In this document: positions 27,369 to 27,451 of the stretch, one piece after another
Layout: the number at the start of each line of letters is the position of its first letter
How positions within the stretch are numbered: the stretch's first letter is position 1
DNA from: Chromera velia
Taxonomy: Eukaryota; Sar; Chromeraceae
Assembly (NCBI GenBank): GCA_018398765.1
Contig: JAHBMJ010002880.1
Coordinates: 69,301 to 96,751 of the forward strand
Reading direction: 5' to 3'
DNA length: 27,451 nucleotides
Notes under the pieces: generated by a model
Database searches by the model: none
The model's input: the letters and a program-made list of their open reading frames with translations, nothing else
What the model was told of the DNA's origin: nothing
Position numbers and translations under genes: made by a program

Positions 27369-27451
27369 ACACCCACCCACCCACCCACACCCACACCCAC
27401 ACCCACACACACACACCCACCCACCCCCCCACCCACCCACACACACACCCA
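27335..27451. repeat. (CA)n / (CCCA)n repeat at the window edge
   Basis: CA dinucleotides pass into CCCA and CCACACC units up to the last base. The complementary strand is G-rich. The repeat continues to the edge, so its length is unknown. Confidence 0.9.

Overview
This window is eukaryotic nuclear DNA. Coding segments are broken by GT-AG introns, intergenic DNA is long and rich in microsatellites, and several DNA-transposon-like elements with target-site duplications are present. My best guess is an alveolate of the chromerid type (Chromera-like): mid GC, long low-complexity proteins, and many copies of TGCATGCA, a motif bound by some apicomplexan AP2 factors. That assignment is inference from style, not from a marker gene.

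Layout. 1-2.1 kb is intergenic and holds a 0.6 kb element with 17-bp inverted repeats. 2.2-4.6 kb holds the exons of an unrecognised + strand gene whose introns carry large GT/CTGT/CA/GGGT microsatellites. 4.6-8.5 kb is a transposon-rich stretch: two related hAT-like elements, each with a perfect 8-bp target-site duplication and TTTGA arrays in its ends, then a short ORF followed by a TAAG tail like the 3' end of a non-LTR retrotransposon. 8.76-11.46 kb is one long minus-strand exon for a large multi-pass membrane protein. 11.5-16 kb has no convincing gene; it contains a 204-bp MITE-like element and microsatellites.

16.0-23.4 kb (minus) is the best interpreted locus: a multi-exon gene for an RS-rich, RRM-containing protein, probably a splicing-factor relative. 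The RRM is spread over three exons, including a 36-nt microexon. The C-terminal exon carries eleven copies of a charged 23-24-residue repeat and several SUMO-interaction-like motifs. Inside this gene an 819-bp segment occurs twice, perfectly, next to a single N and a 33-bp minisatellite. This is probably an assembly duplication and it includes one RRM exon. A divergent + strand gene with a short Gln/acidic N terminus starts near 24.05 kb. 24.7-26.6 kb is AT-rich, with a degraded coding repeat that matches 5.1 kb in inverted orientation and one transposon-like element nested in another. The window ends in an unrecognised minus ORF and a CA/CCCA repeat.

The genes are not an operon. Apart from the likely shared promoter at 23.4-24.05 kb they appear functionally independent. 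No rRNA, tRNA, CRISPR or prokaryotic system was found.
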